64,000 bases of DNA from Kuschelorhynchus macadamiae (Eukaryota > Arthropoda > Insecta > Coleoptera > Curculionidae). The number at the start of each line of letters is the position of its first letter. Position 1 is the first letter of the stretch. The stretch is taken from assembly GCA_030620095.1 (NCBI GenBank), contig JAUTXW010003818.1, positions 300,001 to 364,000 of the forward strand. The letters run 5' to 3'. The notes under the pieces were generated by a model that was given only the letters and a program-made list of their open reading frames with translations, did not search any database and was not told where the DNA came from. Position numbers and translations under genes: made by a program. This document shows, piece after piece, positions 58,150 to 64,000 of the stretch.

Positions 58150-59510
58150 AAAGTGTCGTGTACGTCCTTTTTTACTTCCCTCAAAAGGGAAGTATTGTAT
58201 TCGCGAAAAATCACCCTCCGAGATTTTTTCAGGTCTTTACGTTTCAGGGTCTCTAGATGACGAAAAAAATGTTTTCTCTATTCCGTCGGTCTGTCTGTCT
58301 GTCGGTCTGTTCACGGCTTAGCTAAAAACTACTTACCCGATTCACTTCAAATTTTGGTCAAAAATTAAGGTCATATGTGGATGACCTGGTAACATTTTGA
58401 TAAAAATCCATTGGGCAAAACAGAATGGCGGCCTAGTGAAATCTTAAAAAAAATATTACTAAGGAAGTGTTTATCCAATTAATTTGCACAAAAATCAAGT
58501 ATTATGTAGGAATCAACTGGTAAAATTTTGGTAGCAATCCAAAGTGGCGGAACAAAATGGCGGCTTAATAAAATATTTAAAAATTCAGCATGAAAAAACT
58601 ACTTAATGAACTGATTTCAAACTGTAAGCCATAACTAATTGTAGTATAGAGAAAAGTGTCCTCACCCTCTCAAGTTTTACATATCTTCGCGTTTGGACGT
58701 CCCTAGATGCCAAAATTATGTTTTATCATGTCTGTCGGTCCATCTGTCGCTTTGTCCGTCTGTCAGTTCGCGGCATAGCTTAAAAACTACTTATCAGATT
58801 GACTTCAAATTTTAGTCAAAAATTAAGGCTCATGTGGGGATGGCCTGGTAATATTTTGGTTAAAATCCAGTATGCTGGAACAAAATGGCGGCCTAGTGAA
58901 ACGTTACAAAAATTACTATTAAAAAAACTTTTATTAAAAAATCAATTATTATGTAGGAATCAACTGATAAAATTTTGGTAGGAATCCAAGACGGCGGAAC
59001 AAAATGGCGGTTTGATAAAATCTTTAAACATTCAGTCTGAAAAAACTACTTAATAAACTGATTTCAAATTGTGTCCCATAACTAAATGTAATATAGAAGT
59101 GAACTAGTAAAACTGTGGTATTAATTAAAGATGGCGGAACAAAATGGCCGCTAAATAAAATTTTTGTAATCTGAAAAAAATCAATCTTTCAGGTTTTACA
59201 TATTTTCGCATTTTAGCGTCCTTAGATGCCAAAAAACATGTTTTATAAATTCCGTAGGGCGGTCTGTCGGTTTGTGTGTCTGTCTGTCAGTTCGCGGCAT
59301 AGCTTAAAAACTACTCATCAGATTGACTTCAAATTCTAGTCAAAAATTAAGGCTCATATGGGAATGACCTGGTAATATTTTGGTAAAAATCCAATATGTC
59401 GGAACAAGATGGCGCCCTAATGAAACGATAAAAAAATTATTACTTAAAAAACTAATTATCCAATTTGCATAAAAATTAAGTATTATATAGGAATATTTTG
59501 TAATTTTTTT
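58150..59510 (+). repeat. Satellite-bearing dispersed repeat, copy 5
   Basis: The best-preserved copy. The leader (CTTCCCTC, then AAAAATCACCCTCCGAGATT, then GTCTGTCTGTCTGTCGGTCT, then CGGCTTAGCTAAAAACTACT) is followed by monomers with ATGGCGGC cores at about 58424, 58552, 58876, 58996 and 59130. The leader itself recurs inside (about 58670-58790 and 59190-59310), so leader plus monomers form a higher-order repeat of about 500 bp. The CTGTCTGT runs make arginine/serine-like open frames that are not genes. Confidence 0.8.
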
Positions 59511-60037
59511 TGTGAACCAAACAGCCAACATTTGAGCACTCTGCACATTCTTAAACAGCCCTTTAAAAAGTACCATTTGCAAACAAAAAACAGTGGACTT
59601 TAGTATTTGCCACGTCCCCAACTTGATTATTGGATTAATTACCTAAATCTACGGAATTGGTTATTGGCCTAGCAACATCCCAGCGTGCACGAATAAATGG
59701 CCATGTGGCCACGGCTGGACGATCGAATGGCCTCCAGCGTTGCCAATTATCAGCCGCTATAATAATACGAAATTGGATTCTTAGAAAAAATATAAAATAC
59801 CGGTTACAAACTTAACATTTATATTAAAACGTTTTTCCCCAGCGTTGGCGTTTGCAGGTCGTAAATGACTAAACGATAAATTGTAGAAAGATTCATAACG
59901 ATTGGCTATGCGTATCAAAAACGTGTTAATCAGAATAAAATACGTATTTGTAAAAAGTCAACGCTCATAGTAAATATTGGTACGAGATAATTTTTCTTGA
60001 CATTGTTTTTTGATATTTTTGATACTATGGTTCACCG

Positions 60038-60038
<1 letters not shown>
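59511..60038. other. Spacer
   Basis: A less AT-rich patch (59670-59760, with GGCCATGTGGCC palindrome) is unrecognised. AAAGATTCATAACGATTGGC near 59888 is a stray match to the dispersed fragment at 60115. Confidence 0.35.

Positions 60039-60095
<57 letters not shown>
60039..60095. repeat. (TA)n microsatellite
   Basis: Uninterrupted TA run of about 25 or more units, likely length-variable. Confidence 0.95.
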
Positions 60096-60097
<2 letters not shown>

Positions 60098-60099
60098 TT

Positions 60100-60190
60100 G
60101 AGCACTTCACTATTCGTAATAAAAAGAAAGATTCATAACGATGAAAGTTCCGGAAAAAGGAAACTTACCCATTTTTTTTATTTTGCTATT
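60100..60190 (+). repeat. Dispersed-repeat fragment
   Basis: AAAGATTCATAACGATGAAA then GTTCCGG and a T-rich run match 870-955 and 4990-5085. It lies just after a TA tract, like many short insect repeats. Confidence 0.4.
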
Positions 60191-62369
60191 TAAACATTTC
60201 TTGACAATGCTTATCCCGTTACCAACCACAGACGCGGAGTTATTGGATCATTGTCACCTTGGTATCGCCGAATAGAATTGAGCTTACAGCCTGAAACTTG
60301 TAACGGTAATACGAAAAACTGAATGTTTAACACAATTTCAATGTACGAAAAGAAAATATTTGTTTTAAGGTGAGTCATTAAACCAAATAGACATGTTTTT
60401 GCTTTTCTCACTAAACTTTTAAAAACTGAAACTTTACCAATCATTTACATGAAATTAATACAGTCTTTGAATAGTACTATTTTGGCAAACAATGGGCCTT
60501 GGTAAAACAGACATCCAGGTACAGGACCTGAATACTGTTCAAGCCCTAATTTATATAAAACAATTACAAATATATGGCAATGTTTATATACGGTGTGATA
60601 AATATGTTTTTTTTTTATTTTGATTCCAATTTAGTCAGCTGTTTGTCTTAACAACGCTTATAAATCGTTCTTCTATCTTTGACATCTGATTAATTAGTAA
60701 TTAATACTCCTTGCGACATAAAAAATCTGTACAGGATGGTTATATTTTAAAAGGTACCCTAGAGACTTTACTATCAGAGCATGACCGATTGATCGGCTAC
60801 CTTCGGCTATTATTCGGGTGTTCGGCAAATAATCGACTTTGGCCAAAAACGCAGAAGTCGAAAGTGCACATGCCCCAATAACAAATAATATTATTATATT
60901 TTGATGAATACTTGAGATCTTATTTAAAACACTATCATCTTTGAGATAATATATATAGACATATTTCAATATTGGGAATCTACTAGCTACACCTCCCAGG
61001 TGTAGCTAGTGAACAATTATTTAATTCAGCTAGGCAACTTTATGCTGACAGAAGAGCTATAATTTCAAAGCTAATCTACTTGTAAAAACGCATAGTCTAG
61101 TTCAAAAACGCAAAATCATGTTAATTCTTGCTACATTGGATTCGGAATGACGTATAGAAAAATGTGCAAAATGTTCAAACCCGCACACAAACAATTTCAA
61201 AAGTTATTAGCAAATTAAGATTTAAGAAAGGAGTTTAGTTTTTTTCAAATAACTCGGAAATTTTTAATATTAAAGAAATTAAAAAAAAATCTTAAATAGG
61301 AAGAGATTTACAATTAAAAAGTTCCGACTTCCGGAACGCTATGCCTATTATTATATAACAAGCTATACGTCAGGTCATGATGTTTTATCTACTTTTTATG
61401 TTATTTTTTTGTAGACCATAACAGTACGGCTATGATTTGAGTAACACTCGATAATATCCGACTTTTAATGGTTTTTACATATTTTATAAACTATTACCCT
61501 ACTTCTAAAAAACGCGAAAAAAAAAATAGTTGCTGGAATAGCAAGTTTTTTAGGTAGAGTATTTAGCCAAACCGCTGGACAGAACATATACCTGCAAAAT
61601 TTTAACAAAATTCAAGTTTTTATATTTTTATTAACAATTGAGATATTAAGTTGCGGTTTTCGGCCCTGTCTAGCAATACGCGTAGAGTTTATGGCTCAGA
61701 AAAGCGTAAATGTAGCGCCACTATTACATTTAACAATTTTTTTTTGTTTATTTTTACTTTCCTTATAAAATGGAAGTATTTACTTTAAACTAACTTTCAT
61801 GTTACGTCAAATGCACATTTACATACAAATCTATTAAATTTTATAAAGGTTTTTTTTGCAGAAAAAGTTTTAGCAATCTCTCAAATGACCTTTTCAATTT
61901 ACTTCGTTTAGTACATTTCTTTACAATTCGCTACACAAAAATTGATTTAATTCTGAGATGACAGAAAAAAATGTTAAATAAATAAAGGATGTAGGGCCCT
62001 TTACGTAATTTTTTGAAAAACTCACTCTCTATATTATATGTTCATCACATGGGTCATATGAATATCTTCTTACTGATCCTGCCATATAAGGGCAGTAAAT
62101 TCCCATTTATTCCATTATGCAGTAAAAGGTTCTCTGTCTCTTAAACAATACTTAATAAATGGCAGAATTTTGCTGTTTTTTGGGAGTATTTTATAATTAG
62201 GAAGAAGAAAAATACTAATTTAAATCAGTTTCCTATTATATTGGTTATATACTTTTCTAGCAATTTAAAAGATAGCAAAAAGAATTGGAATTTTTAACAA
62301 TACGTGATAATTGTTATTTACTTAGACATTTGAAACATAAAAGTATTTAAGATTACTTTTTCCTTATCA
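60191..62369. other. Spacer
   Basis: No gene is recognised. A perfect hairpin of 13-bp arms (ACTAGCTACACCT, loop CCC) lies at 60982-61010. The frames at 60211-60444 and 60694-60969 are not recognisable. Confidence 0.4.
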
Positions 62370-63120
62370 TGCCCTTTCGGAAACTTGTTTGCTTTTGTAA
62401 AAAGCTTAAGTCGTTAAGGCGCCATAAGGCGTTAAAATTAACCTGGTTTTTGACCCAATTTTTTTTAAATGAGGAAAAAATACTTCCCAAACTTTGATTC
62501 CACCCATTTTCAATAGGATTCAGAAGACCGTAAATGTAAATGTTTTCTGAGAATTTTAAATATTCTTTTTTATTTTTTCAACAGTTATCGCATTTTAAAC
62601 TGCTCTCTGCGACAAAAAAAGTTTTAATGTTAATGAACGATAAACTAAAAATATTACAAAAATGTTTTTTATAATTTTCGATAGTCTCAAGAATGCTGTA
62701 AAAACGTACAAAATTTCAAAAGTGTATCTGAAATCGTTTCTGAGATATGGCGGCGAAAAGAAGATGTAATAAGATTTTTTTCTTCTATCGGTTCCCTTTC
62801 AGAATCTTTTTTGTTTTTGTCAAAAACTTGTACCGTTTGGCCACCACAGGGCGTTCAATGGATCACTGTTATTAACCAAAAAATGAGGTTTAAAGATTAT
62901 ATTATTTATATTATAAAGAAAAAACACTTTTTTCGAAAATTATCGTGTACTAAACGACACTCTAAAAACCTCAAAAAACATACCTTTTTCATTAATACAG
63001 GAAAAACCAAAAATAGTATATTTTTGGTACCGTTTCATAAGCGTGTTCTAAAAACATACCAAGTTTTAAAAGTTTATCTGAAATCGTTTCCGAGATATAG
63101 AGACCGTATTTATTTTATCA
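62370..63120 (+). repeat. Degenerate two-copy direct repeat
   Basis: GTATCTGAAATCGTTTCTGA (62723) and TTATCTGAAATCGTTTCCGA (63074) end similar blocks. CCTTTCGGAAACTTGTTTGC (62372) and CCTTTCAGAATCTTTTTTG (62798) begin them. Spacing differs (about 350 and 425 bp), so the copies have indels. The 155-codon frame at 62811-63278 spans the second copy; it is not similar to a known protein and is probably spurious. Confidence 0.55.
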
Positions 63121-64000
63121 AAATCAGTGAAAAAACATTTTTTTCAGCAAAATACTGTTCTTTCATGAGAGATAATTTTTTACTACTTTTGTTACTACCG
63201 ATTTTGAGGCATCCCATTGAGCTGTCACTCATATTTTACCTAGCAGTAGCAAGAATTAACATCATTTTGAGCTTGTAAACTTGACTAGCAGACAAACTTC
63301 TTTAGTTACCCACTTTTCTGATCTCCCTTATATATTTTTTTATTAATACTTATATACGTATGCTTTATTAATTATGATTTTTGTTTATTGTTTTATGTTC
63401 ACTAAAAACTAGAATGCTATTTGTTTTTCTTATTGTATAAAAAAAAAGTTGTTTTGTTTTACAAATATTAAAATACAAGAAATTAAAAGTCTTTGCAGTC
63501 CTTCCATCGTATTAAAAACACAACCTCAAGAAAATTCTGCTTATCTTATTACAACTTACAACCACAAAAATGTGACGAATGGCTAGTTTATACAAAGTTT
63601 TTTGATAACTCTTATAATCAAGTTTCTACCATTTAAAATATAACTATATATCCCTCTCCAGTCATTTTTTTTTGGAATAATCCTCTAAAATAGAACTGAT
63701 TCATTGTTGTTTTAAAAAGTAATTTACGGGCTCAATAAAATAGTATTAGCTCAGGCGTCAGTCTGAGTTTACATTTTAAAAGAGAGCTAAAACGTGTAGA
63801 AACGCCACCAAATGTGACCCCCGCTTTAGATTGCTCATCTAAGCTAGGTTAGGATTTTTTTTTAAATAATTTTTTATATTGTTTACCCGAAATAGATATA
63901 CTGTTCTATTGCAAAAAAATACTTACCCTTAATTATACCGTATGTAGTTCATAATATTCTTACCTGGAAGAAGAAACTAAATTAGTAAATGTACTCGTAA
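63121..64000. other. Spacer
   Basis: AT-rich to the end of the window. No gene, repeat boundary or RNA is recognised. Confidence 0.4.

Noticed and set aside
62811..63278. 155-codon plus-strand open frame
   Set aside because: Lysine- and phenylalanine-rich translation of an AT-rich degenerate repeat. No motif, promoter or splice context.

Overview
The window is AT-rich insect-type DNA (possibly beetle, but that is inference) made almost wholly of transposable elements and unannotatable spacer. No complete host gene is visible. Eukaryotic signs are GT-AG introns in transposase genes, TA, 4-bp and 8-bp target-site duplications, LTR and non-LTR retrotransposons, tRNA-derived SINE-like heads, and long (TA)n tracts. 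I saw no CRISPR array, bacterial-type operon or structural RNA gene.

Layout. 1-7.9 kb: spacer, a degenerate tandem array (1745-2320), a (TA)n tract (3299-3422), and two copies of a dispersed satellite-bearing repeat carrying the word ATGGCGGC (3800-4960; 5478-6160). The second copy is split by a piggyBac-like MITE (5870-6089). 7.9-9.9 kb: two decayed mariner 5' halves head to head, with a third fragment at 6189-6362. 11.9-15.6 kb: a large imperfect inverted repeat holding a decayed mariner (13438-14557). 15.85-18.4 kb: a dead non-LTR retrotransposon split by a 1.36-kb hAT element with 7/8 target-site match (16928-18288). 20.9-25.0 kb: a dead BEL/Pao retrotransposon split at a TA by a well-preserved mariner (21418-23799) with about 470-bp terminal inverted repeats and an apparently intact, intron-containing DD41D transposase. 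26.4-27.6 kb: a tRNA-like SINE head and direct repeats. 31.18-32.17 kb: a dead hAT element with a recognisable dimerisation domain. 36.0-38.0 kb: repeat clusters and a 219-bp hAT-like MITE. 39.97-43.13 kb: a recent 1579-bp tandem duplication. 44.5-52.7 kb: a full-length Ty3/gypsy element (errantivirus type) on the minus strand with near-identical LTRs, ACGT target-site duplication, tRNA-Leu primer site, frameshifted gag and pol, and a shortened env. 53.09-53.68 kb: a large palindrome. 54.68 kb: a possible 36-nt microexon. 55.4-56.4 kb: SINE/RTE fragments and a hairpin element. 58.15-59.5 kb: another satellite-bearing repeat. 60-64 kb: spacer, (TA)n and a degenerate duplication.

The elements do not work together as a pathway. 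They form a record of nested insertions: mariner into BEL/Pao, hAT into LINE, MITE into satellite repeat, and a hAT-type MITE carried in both LTRs of the gypsy element. The only apparently intact protein-coding unit is the spliced mariner transposase. The pol and gag frames of the gypsy element are long but broken. All alignments were made by eye, so boundaries marked approximate could move by tens of bases.
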